Below are positions 28,961 to 39,034 of a DNA stretch of 64,000 nt, one piece after another. Where the stretch lies: positions 744,001 through 808,000 of the forward strand of contig OZ253551.1 in the NCBI GenBank assembly GCA_965262665.1, in the 5' to 3' direction. The first letter of the stretch is position 1; each line of letters starts with the position of its first letter. The notes under the pieces were generated by a model, which saw nothing but the letters and a program-made list of their open reading frames with translations, searched no databases and was not told the origin of the DNA. The position numbers were made by a program, and so were the translations under genes. The DNA is from CBDBND01 sp965262665 (GTDB lineage Bacteria; Pseudomonadota; Alphaproteobacteria; Rhodospirillales; Rhodospirillaceae).

Positions 28961-30490
28961 ATGCTCATCCGTAATGGTCTTGCCATTTTCCTCATAGTTC
29001 TTTTCTCGATCTCTAGTGTCGTCGCTGACGAACATGAGGACGGTGACAAAGAAAACGGAAAATCAGGCAAGTCCAAGGTCGAAGAAGAACCCCAGGCATT
29101 CGTCAAGTCATTCACCGGCCGTTTCAATGACCAGCACATTGCATACACGGTGACAGCCGGTGAGACGTTTTTGAAAGACGGCGGCGGCGAGCCGACAGCC
29201 AGCATCTTTACCGTGGCTTATACAAAAGATGGAGAAGACGACCCCACCGCCAGACCGATTTCCTTTGTCTTCAACGGCGGGCCAGGATCGGCGTCCTTGT
29301 GGTTGCACATGGGCGTGTTTGGCCCCAAGCGCGTGGTTGTCCCCAGCGACGGCAGCGATGCCGGCGCTGCGCCCTACGCCATCGAAGACAATCCGCTCAG
29401 CATTCTCGACGTCACGGACATGGTCTTCATCGACCCCGTCGGTACAGGTTATTCGCACACGCTCGGAGGCACCAAGGGGAAAGAGTTTTGGGGTTTGCGC
29501 GAAGACGCCAGATCCATTGCCGAGTTTATCCGCCTTTACTTGACCAAGAATGGCCGGTGGAATTCGCCCAAATACGTCGCCGGTGAGAGTTACGGCACCA
29601 CGCGGGCGGCACAGCTTGTCAATGAACTGCAGCGCACCTTTACCGATGTCGCGTTGAATGGGGTGATCATGATCTCCGCCATTCTCGATTTTCATACTGC
29701 CGAATTCGCCATGGGCAACCCGCTGCCCTATATCAGCTTTTTGCCGACCTACGCAGCGACCGCCTGGTATCACGATTCTGTAGACAACAAACCAGTGCAA
29801 TTGGAAGATTTTGTCGAGGAAGCCCGAGATTTTGCCCTTAACGAATATTCGGTGGCCTTGCTCAAAGGATCCCGTCTTACTGCGGCGGAGCGGGCAGACG
29901 TTGTTCGCAAGTTAGCCCGCTATTCGGGGTTGGATGAAACCTATGTCCGGCAAACCGAACTGCAGATTGGCGATTTCCGCTTCATGAAGCAGCTGTTGCG
30001 CGATCGCGGTTTAACGGTGGGGCGCTTTGATAGCCGCTACATGGGCGAAGACTACGACGATGCGGGTGAGTTTTTTGACAACGATGCCTCGGCCTATGGT
30101 GTAGACGCCGCTTTTGTTGCAGCAGTGAATGACTATCTCACGCGCGTCTTAGAGGTTGAATTCGAGCAGCGCTACAAGATTCTCGACAGCGAACCTGGAC
30201 GGAATTGGAATTGGTCAACGACCGAAAGAGGCTGGCCCTCCTACATCAATGTGGCGCCCCATCTCGGCCGGGGTATGCGGGAGAATAAAGACCTGCGCGC
30301 GTTCTTTGCCAATGGCTATTACGACCTGGCAACACCCTTCTTCGCCACGGAGAATTCCGTCGCGGCCAACGGCATCGATGCCGACCGCGTGGTCATGGCC
30401 TATTACGAAGCGGGCCACATGATGTACACCCATGCACCGTCATTGGAAAAGTTGGCACGTGACGTGAGAGCGTTTATCTCCAGTCCTTAG
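28961..30490 (+). CDS. Exported serine carboxypeptidase-like protein (peptidase family S10)
   Basis: The 509-residue protein starts with a signal peptide (MLIRNGLAIFLIVLFSISSV), then an acidic and lysine-rich linker. Family S10 landmarks are FVFNGGPGSASLWLHMG (oxyanion region), the nucleophile motif GESYG, NGYYDLATPFFATE containing the catalytic Asp, and YYEAGHMMYTH containing the His. The catalytic triad is thus complete. Bacterial S10 proteins of this type are periplasmic, with poorly known substrates. The stop at 30490 overlaps by 4 bp the stop of the convergent LytTR gene. No break is seen. Confidence 0.93.
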   Translation: MLIRNGLAIFLIVLFSISSVVADEHEDGDKENGKSGKSKVEEEPQAFVKSFTGRFNDQHIAYTVTAGETFLKDGGGEPTASIFTVAYTKDGEDDPTARPISFVFNGGPGSASLWLHMGVFGPKRVVVPSDGSDAGAAPYAIEDNPLSILDVTDMVFIDPVGTGYSHTLGGTKGKEFWGLREDARSIAEFIRLYLTKNGRWNSPKYVAGESYGTTRAAQLVNELQRTFTDVALNGVIMISAILDFHTAEFAMGNPLPYISFLPTYAATAWYHDSVDNKPVQLEDFVEEARDFALNEYSVALLKGSRLTAAERADVVRKLARYSGLDETYVRQTELQIGDFRFMKQLLRDRGLTVGRFDSRYMGEDYDDAGEFFDNDASAYGVDAAFVAAVNDYLTRVLEVEFEQRYKILDSEPGRNWNWSTTERGWPSYINVAPHLGRGMRENKDLRAFFANGYYDLATPFFATENSVAANGIDADRVVMAYYEAGHMMYTHAPSLEKLARDVRAFISSP

Positions 30491-31576
30491 ATCCCCTCGG
30501 ATCTCTCGGTTGTGGACGTGGACAGACCATCGTTGACAAACAGCGGCGAAGGCCGGCTGGGAAATCTGGTCAATAATCCCGCATCTCTGACGGCATAGCG
30601 GTAAGACTGGCTGACCGGAACTGAAAGACCGGATTTCAAAACGATTTCGTAAGAGCGGCCGGCTTGCTTGATGCTGTCAATCGCATCCGTGTTGATCCAG
30701 AAAGAGCGGTGAACCTGCAAGCCCGGAAGCCCGCGGACTTCGTTGACGGCATCAGAAAATCGGTAGCGGATGAGTTCTTCGCGCTTGCCCGAATACACTC
30801 TAATACCAGCGGTCGTTGAGATTGATTCTCTTTTAGGGATTCCCCACGGCGCAATGATGTGATTCATAGAAAGCCGGCTTTAAATGGAGGGTTTGGTGTC
30901 GGCGAAGATCCCGTTGCGAACGGACTATGACGCGGTCCAAGCGCGGGCCTTGGCGCGCAAAGCGACAGATCCCAATCAGGTGCGCCGCCTTCTGGCGATT
31001 GCGGCGGTTTATGATGACATGAACCGTAGGGATGCGGCGGCGGTTGGCGGCATGGACCGCCAGAGCCTGCGCGACTGGGTGTACCGGTTCAATCAGGCAG
31101 GCCCGAGGGCCTGCACGACCACAAATCTCCCGGCGCGGTTCCGCAGCTGACGGCGGTGGAGAGGGTGGCGTTGGCGGAGATCGTCGAGGCGGGGCCGGAC
31201 AGCGACGGCGTCGTGCGCTGGCGCCGGCTCGACCTCAAGGAGGTTATCCGGGACCGCTTCGGGGTGGAGTATCACGAGCGCTCGGTCTCGCGCCTGCTGC
31301 ACGATCTCGGCTTCTCGCACATGAGCGTTCGCCGACACCCATGCCATGCCGGCCCATCTCGAAGAGATTAGCCGCACCGTCGCCGACGGCTCACACGCCG
31401 TCCTCCTCATGGACCGCGCCGGCTGGCACACCACCACCGAATTGGAGTTCCCCGACAACATCACGCCGCTGTTCCTGCCGCCCAGATCGCCGGAGCTGAA
31501 CCCGGCCGAAAACATCTGGCAGTACCTGCGCCAGACCTACCTGTCGCACCGCGTCTTCGACAGTTACGAAGACATC

Positions 31577-32965
31577 TATAGCGCGACAATCTGAATGAGA
31601 GTTGCGCGACAATCTGGATAAGAGTTTTGACGTCGCGACGGAGTGGATAGTTTAGATGTTTCTTCTCGATTGCAAGAGCTTTTGCGCCAATTCTGTTTGT
31701 CGCGCCGCGACAATCAGAATTGCGCTGTTGGGTTTCAGTGTTGGTGTCAATGAACGCGTAATCGCAGGTCAATGCAGCTGAGATTCCATCCATGCTAGTT
31801 GGATCGGTTGTGGCCGCGAGCTGGGAGCTCCGCGGGCCACGTTACAGCAAAGGTGCTGTCGGGGTGGATTCGGGAGCTCAGTCGGACGTGGCGTTCTTGG
31901 TGGTCGCTCTCGACGCCGGCCGGCCGCGTTTTCGTTTGCTTTCTTCAATCGCGGCACGGCGACGGTAGCTCTCGACGTTCATCTCAAGGATCGTGGCACG
32001 GTGGCCGTGCGGGCTTTCGATAGCACCGTTCTCATGGGCAACGCCACGGTTGTTGCGGGATGGATCCATCCCGTAATACCGGCAAAGCAAGCGATAGCGC
32101 CCGGTCATGTCCGCCACGTCTTCCTTGCAGCTGTTCCGGCAGGCCGCGGACAAGCTATCGGTGCGGTGTTCGCCAGGCGCGCCGCCCAGGGACCAGAGCG
32201 CGGCCTGCAGCCCCTCGGCCAGGGCCGTGAAGCTCTCGCCGCCAAGAACGACCTGTGCATGAGCAAATCCCGACCAGGGCAGCCGGAAGTGGTACAGCAT
32301 GTGATCCAGCGGTTGCCCGGCAATGGTGACGCCAAGAGAGTTCATGGAGGTGAAGTCCGACAGGCCAATCCGGCCCGGCTCGTGTGTCTGGCGGAATATC
32401 ACGTCCCGCTCGGGGCCGTATCTTGCGCGCCAGTCACGGATGCGCCGTTCCAGGGTGCGCCGGATACCCGGGTCCAGTTCGGGATGGCGCCGCATCAGTT
32501 CCTGGAGAACGCCCACCGGGCGAACGCCGGCATTGTTCTCCAGCATCGGCACAACCTCGGAGTCAAAAATATCGGCCAGCGGGTCTGGACGCCGCCGTCC
32601 CCGCGGGGCTTTCTTTTGCGAGGGAAGTGTCGGATCCCGCTTGATCCTGTAGCCGGTGGCAGCACTGAAACCTGCCTTCGCGGCGGCTACTTCAGTGGCG
32701 CTGGTTTTCCTGTGTTTCATGAAAGACCTCATCTGGTGATCAGTTACATGGCGGCCGGGCCCCTCGCGCTCCTCTATCGAGAATATCGCGAGACCATTAC
32801 CGACCGGCCGCAATCGCCAAAAGAGGACAGGCAAAATTTCTATCCGGCGGCCTTCAACTACAATCGGACTACGCCCTTTTTGCGTTAACGGCCGCCACTT
32901 CTGCCTCTCCACACGGGACTCTCAACTTGTTTGTCGCGCTGCTGTCACCTTGATTGCCGCGAAAT
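31577..32965 (-). mobile_element. IS21-family element, internally deleted
   Basis: The element is flanked by the 6-bp duplication GACATC (31571-31576 and 32966-32971). Ends read TATAGCGCGACAATC and, from the right, TATTTCGCGGCAATC. It contains the first part of istA and no istB, so roughly 1 kb is missing compared with typical IS21 elements. The left 300 bases (31577-31877) hold repeated GCGCGACAATC-type end sequence and no gene. Confidence 0.85.
31878..32912 (-). pseudogene. IS21-family transposase IstA, C-terminally truncated
   Basis: A 344-residue frame, or about 280 residues from the ATG of MKHRKTSATEVAAAKAGFSA. The first 60 or so residues before that Met do not look like IstA. It shows the HTH (AAAKAGFSAATGYRIKRD), the rve core start PGRIGLSDFTSMNSLGVTIA with the first Asp, and the region HRTDSLSAACRN with the second. 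GVAHENGAIESPHGH carries the Glu. It ends soon after, where IstA normally continues for about 150 residues. No istB is present, so transposition is not expected. Confidence 0.82.
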
Positions 32966-33959
32966 AGACATCGTCGATGCGGCATGCCACGCCTGGAACA
33001 AGCTCATCGACAAGCCCTCGAAAATCATGTCGATTGGTATGCGCAAATGGGCACACGAAGGTCAAATTCAATGACCGTTGGTATGAGGTAATGATCCTCA
33101 GCCTGTAGCGCCCAGATCTCAGCATCCGGACCGAGGGTCATGCGTTTAGTGAATTCCGGTGGTTCGGCTGGATCACTGCCGTCAGTTTGATCAGCGCGAC
33201 CCACGGATTGTGCGTGATGGCCATAGCGCGGCACACCGAGGCTGTGGGCATAGATCAGGTTCACCACCAACCAGATCAGTATGGGCATGGCGATCACGCT
33301 TGCATAAGCGAATACAAATTCCTCCCATCCCATACCCTCTGGAAAAGAAATATCTGGCCGGGCTTCAGGCGCCATGCTACCGGTCACATCTCTGACCACC
33401 ACGCGCAAGGGGCGGGTCACTACTACACCGACGACACCCCCCAAAATCAAAATGAGCCATAGCGGCGCCAGCCGAGGTCGCATTAGCAAAGCAACAAGAC
33501 GGGAACCCACATCAAAGGCGATCCACAAGGTGAAAAAATTAACCACCCACTCAAACAGGGATACGGCCAACGGATAGTTGGTGGCGTAACCTGCGCGGTA
33601 CCAGTCCAAGACGGACCCGATGGCCAAGGGAATGACCACATAAAGAATGAGAATCTGGCGGCCGTCCATGCCTGGAAACAACCGCTCGGCCACGGCATCA
33701 GCCCAATCCCCAACCTTTTCTTTTGCTGTTGGCGCCATAGGATGGAGAGACCCCGTCCCTGTTCTTTTTTCTGTTCGATTCCGGACTATCAGAGAGTCTC
33801 TTAGCCAAATGCGGGGCTGTCAACGTACCGCCGGATACGGTCCATTCGCGACAGAGGGGCCAAATGACGACATGGCGATGGGATTGGCGACAAAGGCCGG
33901 ATTGGCTTTACCAATTGGTTTAAATAAGGACCACGCGAGGAAATTTGGAGAGATCAGAC

Positions 33960-34790
33960 ATGACAGAGGCTCTATCCCGCCGGCAATCCTTTACGGGTCT
34001 AGGATTGCTAGGTTTGTCCGGACTGGCATCGACCCTGCCTGATACAGCGCAAGCGGCCGACCTCCCGGACCTATCAACGCCAATGGGCAATCTGACCAAT
34101 CTGTTGAGGATGTCGGCGAGCCTCGATCCCGAGGATTGTCCTTGGTACTACAACGGCACCATTTTCGGCATTGTTGGTGAAGAAGCACCCCGCCCGCTGT
34201 ACACGTTCCGTGGCATGGAGATTTACCAGACAAAAAAACTTGAGGAAGGAAAGTATTTCTTCACCGGTGGAACAGTATCCTTCATTACCGATCTTGAGTC
34301 TGGTGACTGGCTGTACAAGTTCCAAAATCCTTACACGGGGAAAACCAATGACGTTCCCGCAGCCGTTCAGGGCCACAACCCCGAGCGGGGCTTTCATTAT
34401 TCTGTGAACGGCGTTGAACCTAATTGGGCCGCTGATAAAATTCCCGATAAGCCGCTAAAGCTCTGGTGGACCGCCGCCGGTGACTATGTCTGGCTTCACA
34501 ATGAAACGGTTTATCCACCCGGTTTGCCCCAACCACGCAAACAGCGTCAAACCAATTTCGCAAGACGGGATCATTTCACCGACCCATCCGTGCGCAAAAT
34601 TCCTTCCATGTTTTCTTCTACGTTCTTCTCACCTTGGCCGCGTTGGATGGAAATGGGTGACCGCCCGGGGCATACCATCTGGCACGCTTCGGGAGCCAAG
34701 TTAAATTCGGTGGAGGATTTGCCGCCTGACTATTATGCGAGGATCAAATCCGAACACCCAGATCGTATGACCGCCATTCCAGAAGCTTAA
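33960..34790 (+). CDS. DUF1838-family exported protein
   Basis: The start at the ATG at 33960 is preceded by GGAGAGAT; an upstream TTG would only add five residues. The leader LSRRQSFTGLGLLGLSGLAS is Tat-like. The DUF1838 core is clear: ECPWYYNGT-like DCPWYYNGTIFGIVGEE, FITDLESGDWLYKFQNPYTG, and GDRPGHTIWHASGAKLNSVE. At about 276 residues it is the full family length. It is the first gene of a two-gene operon with another DUF1838 member 24 bp downstream (34815). Both are bounded by a strong terminator at 35806-35838. The function is not established; a periplasmic location is expected. Confidence 0.9.
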   Translation: MTEALSRRQSFTGLGLLGLSGLASTLPDTAQAADLPDLSTPMGNLTNLLRMSASLDPEDCPWYYNGTIFGIVGEEAPRPLYTFRGMEIYQTKKLEEGKYFFTGGTVSFITDLESGDWLYKFQNPYTGKTNDVPAAVQGHNPERGFHYSVNGVEPNWAADKIPDKPLKLWWTAAGDYVWLHNETVYPPGLPQPRKQRQTNFARRDHFTDPSVRKIPSMFSSTFFSPWPRWMEMGDRPGHTIWHASGAKLNSVEDLPPDYYARIKSEHPDRMTAIPEA

Positions 34791-34814
34791 AGACTTTCAG
34801 AGGAGACCACCCCC

Positions 34815-35782
34815 ATGCTGTTTACATCCCTCGTTGATCACTTAGCTGGCCGACGCCAGTTCTTGCAGTCCGCTGCCGGTCTCGGTGCCGCTGGCCTCGG
34901 CGCTATGGCCATACCGGACCTTGCTGGAGAGGCCGACGCTGCCGGGCACAACGCTATCAATTTTGATGACCCAGCCGAAAATCTTAAAGCGTATATCAAG
35001 CTGACCGGAAACCTAGACCCCACCGTTGAGACCTGCGGTTGGTTCGGCGGTACACTTTACGCCAACATCGGTGTCGAAAAAATGATGCCGCTCGTTGGCG
35101 TCGATGGCCTAGGCGTTATGCGCATCGAACCTCAAGGCAACAACGTCTATCGCGCATTCAATCGTGAATTCGCCGTCTACACGGATCTGAAGACCGGAGA
35201 ATATTTGGACGACTGGGTTAATCCCTATACGGAAGAAAGGGTCAAAGTTTGGCCAATCCAAAATCTCAATGTCATGGGTGAAATCGCGCCCATTCGGAAA
35301 CAGGATTTCGACGGGACTATTGTCGAGTTCCCGTTCAAACCCCCGTGGATCATCCAGGGCGATAAAGCGTTCAGCTTGCTCGAACTGCACGCCGCTTTCC
35401 CCAACCCATGACTCCAGAAAAGTGGCCGCGGGAAAGTGCCGGACCCATCAACAAGACATCAGAAATGTTCAACCGGATGACGAGCTTGTCGGAGCTGGCC
35501 GACCCGGACACAACGTCCGCCGATTATGTCGGCACCTGGGTGCGCATCGGACCATGGCTGCCGTGGATGATGATGGGGCAAAGGGATGGTCATATCGTCT
35601 ATCGCTCGTTCATGAACAAGAACGGACCAGTGGAAAACGTCCCGGCAAAACTCCGGGCCTACATTGAAAAGAACTATCCCGAGTTTCTTGAGGCCCCTGC
35701 AGCAAGTGAATGGGGGAAACCCAATGATTCAAGTTTTTCCGTGTACATGGAAAACAATGAACCGGCACCGCCTTCCAGCTAA
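34815..35782 (+). pseudogene. DUF1838-family protein, split by a one-base frameshift
   Basis: The first part (34815-35411) has the leader GRRQFLQSAAGLGAAGLGAM and the core KLTGNLDPTVETCGWFGGTL and YTDLKTGEYLDDWVNPYTEE. The second part (35408-35782) continues with WLPWMMMGQRDGHIVYRSFM, which in all paralogues is the end of the same domain. The frames overlap by ATGA at 35408-35411, and one extra base would join them (FPNP-MTPEKW). The split could be mistaken for two coupled genes, but family architecture says one. Either the gene is recently inactivated or the sequence has an error. A ribosome site AGAGGAGA precedes the start. Confidence 0.85.
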
Positions 35783-35805
35783 AGATGGATAGGACGTGGA
35801 TCTTT

Positions 35806-35838
35806 GAACGGCGGCAGTAACGGCCGCCGTTCTTTTTT
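35806..35838 (+). terminator. Rho-independent terminator after the DUF1838 pair
   Basis: A perfect 10-bp stem GAACGGCGGC / GCCGCCGTTC with a 7-base loop is followed by six T residues. It lies 24 bp past the end of the second DUF1838 gene and closes that operon. Confidence 0.9.
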
Positions 35839-36119
35839 GAAGCACTGCCTTTCTTCGCTCTGCCACTTATACTTGGATCACGCTCAAACTAACGGGGAAT
35901 AGCAGCTTAAATTGCAACTAAAGTGAGAACAATATTTGTGGATCAGCAGTTCTGTAAAACGCTTCAAATAGTGAAAACAAAACGCTCGGTTACAGTAATG
36001 CTTTCCTATACCTGGAATCATTGATTCGGCCTGAATTTAGTATTTTGCATTGACCTGATTCGGCTGCCGATTCATGCACCTCTCCAACGACACGAGCAGC
36101 GAACGACTTCACGGCGAAG

Positions 36120-37214
36120 ATGCGCAAAAGGGCCTCCTTTCTGACCGCTGACGAACCCAAGGCACTCCTGAATGTCATGCGCAAGCGGAAGGTCGAAGCG
36201 CTGCAGGTACGGCGCGCGAATGCGCTGGTTGCCCTTGATGATGGCCACAGCGTGCAGATGGTCTCCAGGATATTCTATCTCGATCCCGACACGGTTCGCG
36301 GCTGGCTACGGGACTTCCGCGAGAAGGGTCTCGCCTCTGTGGAGCTTGCGGATTACCCGGACCGCGCGGGCCGCCTGACGGCGGACCAGGAAGCCGCTCT
36401 CAAGGCGCAGTTCCGGGACAATCCGCCGCGCGACACCAACGCGGTGCGGGATGCCATCTTCCGAAAGTTTGCTGTGAGATATTCACGTCCGGGCGCCATC
36501 AAGCTGATGCACCGCCTGGGGTTCGCATACGTGAAGCCGAAGACGCTGCCGAAGCAGGCCGACAAGCAGGCGCAGGAAGCCTTCATCAGGGATTATGAAC
36601 AGCTGACGCGCGGGATGTTTCCGGACGCGACGGTTGTCTTCGCCGCTGCGGTCCATCCCGAGTATCAGAGCCGGCCGGCGCATGGCTGGTTCATCCGTTC
36701 CGACAAGCCGGCGATCAAGGCCACGACAGGGCGCCAGCGGCTGAACCTGCACGGCGCACTGGACCTTGAAACGATGAAGCTCACCCTGGTCGAGGGCGAG
36801 AAGATCAATGCCGAAACCTCTCTGCGGTTGTTCGAGAAGCTGGAACGGGCCTATCCGGACACCCGGGTGATCCCGGGTGATCCCGGGTGATCCCGGGTGA
36901 TCCATGTCTGTCTCGACAATGCGCGCTATCACCATGCCAGGCTGTTGCGGCCGTTCCTGGAGCGGCCGGAGTGCCGCATCCGGCTGCATTTCCTGCCGCC
37001 GTATGCGCCACACCTCAATCCCATCGAGCGGTTATGGGGCGTCATGCACCGGCATGTGACGCACAACCAGTTTTATCCCGATTTCCGACAGTTCACCGAG
37101 GCCATCTTCGGGTTCTTCAACCAAACCCTGCCCCGGGAATGGGAAACAATCCGAGACACCGTTACCGACAACTTTCGTGTCATCACACACGATCAGTACC
37201 GAGTAATTGGGTAG
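36120..37214 (+). pseudogene. IS630-family transposase broken by a 10-bp repeat expansion
   Basis: The N-terminal part (36120-36890) has the HTH (ALVALDDGHSVQMVSRIFYL) and first catalytic region VVFAAAVHPEYQSRPAHGW, where family members normally have Asp (FADAVHP) but here Ala is seen. The C-terminal part (36897-37214) has VCLDNARYHHARLL with the second Asp and YAPHLNPIERLWGVMHRHV with the Glu. Between them a 10-bp unit is present four times. Three extra units (30 bp) would keep the frame but run through all three phases and introduce TGA. Element ends are approximately 36004 and 37221 and were not resolved exactly. Confidence 0.85.
36862..36901 (+). repeat. 10-bp tandem repeat, four units
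   Basis: The unit CCCGGGTGAT is repeated four times without mismatch inside the IS630 transposase gene, introducing an in-frame stop. Confidence 0.92.
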
Positions 37215-37416
37215 CAGGAGTATAATTGAGAATTAATAGGGTTATCTCACTCGAGTAAAAACCATTTATCATCGACTCAATACTACTATTGCGATCAAAT
37301 GTTGACCTTTGGTTACAGAGCCGTATCGTTCTCCCGCATAACGAAAAGAAGCTTCAGAGGGATGTGCAGCACGCCTTACGGTCAGGAATTCTGCATACGA
37401 GAGCGTTCATTCACCA

Positions 37417-38181
37417 ATGCCAGCAACTCATCAACTGCGAGATTTAAACGTCATTATTGGCGAAAACAGTGAACAGTCGCGATCGGCGCTGACGGCCATG
37501 CTGCGCCAGCAGGGCGTGCGTACGGTCAGGTCATCCCGGGATCTACCGCGCTTGCAGCAGGAACTTAATGACAACGCCGCCGATCTCATCGTGATTTCCA
37601 GCGATCTAGATGAGAACATTTTTCGTGGGGTCAGAAAACTGCGCCGCCATGCCTATGGCATCAATCCATTTGCCATCATCGCTGTTTTGGCCGAGCCGAC
37701 GAATACGGTGCATCTCAAGCAAGCCGCGTCGTCTGGTGCGGACGACGTACTGGCCAGGCCCGTATCGCCTGGGAAAATAATGGAGCGAGCGGAGCATGTC
37801 GCCTATAACCACCTGCCTTTTGTAGCCATGGTGGACTATATCGGTCCTGATCGCCGCCCTGCCGACAAACAGCAGGAATATAAGTCCTTCGATGTATTGA
37901 ATTCCTTACGGCACAAAATGGATGGCAAGAGTCTGCCTAAAGAAAAACTTCTTTCATTGATTGAGAGGGACATGCGGCGTGTACGGTCGTCTCAGCTTGA
38001 TAGTTTTAGTTTTCGCCTCAATCAAACTTGCAGAGAAATCTTGCAAGCTTATGAATCCGGAAAGGTCGACGATTCCGTCCAAAAGCGGCTCAAACTTTTG
38101 AATATGAGTTTAAGGCAGGCCGGACTTCACTGCACGGGATCTGGGCGAACAAAAACTGACAACCGTGTGCGGGTCATTTGA
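37417..38181 (+). CDS. Response-regulator receiver-domain protein
   Basis: The 254-residue protein has a CheY-like domain at residues about 8-125: LNVIIGENSEQSRSALTAML (the usual acidic pair replaced by G-E-N), LIVISSDLDENIF with a candidate phospho-acceptor Asp, and GADDVLARPVSPGKIME, where the conserved Lys-Pro is Arg-Pro. These substitutions point to a degenerate or phosphorylation-independent receiver. The C-terminal 120 residues are helical (KLLSLIERDMRRVRSSQLDS) with no recognised output domain. Such stand-alone receivers are common in alphaproteobacteria. No sensor kinase is nearby. Confidence 0.8.
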   Translation: MPATHQLRDLNVIIGENSEQSRSALTAMLRQQGVRTVRSSRDLPRLQQELNDNAADLIVISSDLDENIFRGVRKLRRHAYGINPFAIIAVLAEPTNTVHLKQAASSGADDVLARPVSPGKIMERAEHVAYNHLPFVAMVDYIGPDRRPADKQQEYKSFDVLNSLRHKMDGKSLPKEKLLSLIERDMRRVRSSQLDSFSFRLNQTCREILQAYESGKVDDSVQKRLKLLNMSLRQAGLHCTGSGRTKTDNRVRVI

Positions 38182-38403
38182 AAAGCAAATTGGCTCGATG
38201 GCAGACAACTACGAAAATCCATCGCCGGCACAGATCGACTTAATCGGCAAGCTCCACATGGCCTTCAACCAAGTGCGAACGTAGCCCAACTCGCCGTGAC
38301 CGGGCTGACAACTGGTTGAGGAACTGTTTTCACCCCTCTTCTTTGATTTATAGATTTACTAGTACAATGCTCTTCCCGGCATTTGGTTGCGGAAGGATTG
38401 ACC

Positions 38404-39027
38404 ATGAGCGTCAGCAATTCAGTCTACCGGCGTCTTTATCGCAATGCGAACGGTCCCGAAGAACTGCCGTGGAGCCACGCAGTCCCGACGGATTACTTAA
38501 CCGAGGCCATACAGCAAAGGTCCGAGCCCGGGCGTGCTCTGGATGTGGGATGTGGCACCGGAACGGACTCCGTCTTTTTGGCAACACAGGGCTGGTCGGT
38601 GACGGGTGTGGATTTCGTCTCCGATGCACTAGCGATGGCGAAGGAAAGAGCAAGTAAAGCAAACGTATCACCGACGTTCGTGTAAGCAGACATCACGACC
38701 TGGACCTCTGAAACGCCCTTTGACGTCATCGTTGACCGTGGATGCCTGCATAACTTTAAAGACAACGACCGCCTCGCCTACCGAAAGCGGTTGATGGATT
38801 GGTTGGCGCCGGGCGGGGACTACATTCTTGTCCATTTCAATAAACGGCATGTTCTAGACTGGCGTCCCATTGGGCCACGTCGGTTTCCAGCCAACGAAAT
38901 TCTCGCGTTTTTCGCTCCGGAGCTTAAGGAACAATCCTTCAGTACTGTGAACAACTTGCAGGTGCCGTTGCCAATTGGCCCGACCATATCGGTCAATACC
39001 TTTTGGTTTAAGAAATTAGCGACCTAA
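38404..39027 (+). pseudogene. Class I methyltransferase with in-frame stop
   Basis: The start at the ATG at 38404 follows GGAAGG. Motif I is ALDVGCGTGTDSVFLATQG and the acidic strand GVDFVSDALAMAK. At 38683-38685 a TAA interrupts the frame, and the same frame then continues ADITTWTSETPFDVIVDRGC (motif IV region), MDWLAPGGDYILVHF and a normal C-terminus at 39027. A single substitution (for example CAA to TAA) explains it. The length without the stop, 207 residues, is typical of the methyltransf_25 type. It would be inactive unless read through. Confidence 0.85.
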
Positions 39028-39034
39028 CCGACCG

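Larger units (their letters stand above)
30884..33072 (+). pseudogene. IS630 transposase, deleted, frameshifted and interrupted
   Basis: Parts in order: the HTH half (KIPLRTDYDAVQARALARKA, DRQSLRDWVYRFNQAG); a frameshift near 31110; the second part, ending LLHDLGFSHMSVRRHPCH; then an internal deletion that removes the first catalytic Asp; then VLLMDRAGWHTTTELEFPDN and PPRSPELNPAENIWQYLRQT up to SYEDI at 31576. The C-terminal tail (VDAACHAWNKLIDKPSKIMS) resumes at 32972 after the IS21. At least three lesions are present, so it is inactive. Confidence 0.85.
30806..33081 (+). mobile_element. IS630-family element carrying a nested IS21 element
   Basis: Ends read CCAGCGGTCGTTGAGATTGA on the left and CCAACGGTCATTGAATTTGA from the right, with TA on both sides (30804-30805, 33082-33083). 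Without the nested element at 31577-32965 and its 6-bp duplication it would be about 880 bp. Its end sequence recurs at 39880-39999. Confidence 0.88.
30487..33738 (-). pseudogene. Membrane LytTR-type regulator split by an IS630 element
   Basis: The N-terminal part (33738 to 33084) has about four transmembrane helices (ILILYVVIPLAIGSVLDWY, LIWLVVNLIYAHSLG among them) and ends in the start of a LytTR DNA-binding domain (GPDAEIWALQAEDHYL). The remainder of LytTR (GKREELIRYRFSDAVNEVRG, LQVHRSFWINTDAI) is at 30803 to 30487. The IS630 at 30806-33081 lies between. Removing it with one TA does not restore frame perfectly, so a further small indel is likely. The original protein would have been a membrane-bound transcription regulator of about 330 residues. 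An ATG inside the IS end could express a partial LytTR domain. Confidence 0.85.

Noticed and set aside
34815..35782. Two separate coupled genes with ATGA overlap
   Set aside because: The other DUF1838 proteins contain both parts in one chain in the same order, so a one-base frameshift is the simpler explanation.
36862..36901. Short direct repeats as a CRISPR array
   Set aside because: The units are contiguous with no spacers and lie inside a transposase gene; the same holds for 4213-4284.
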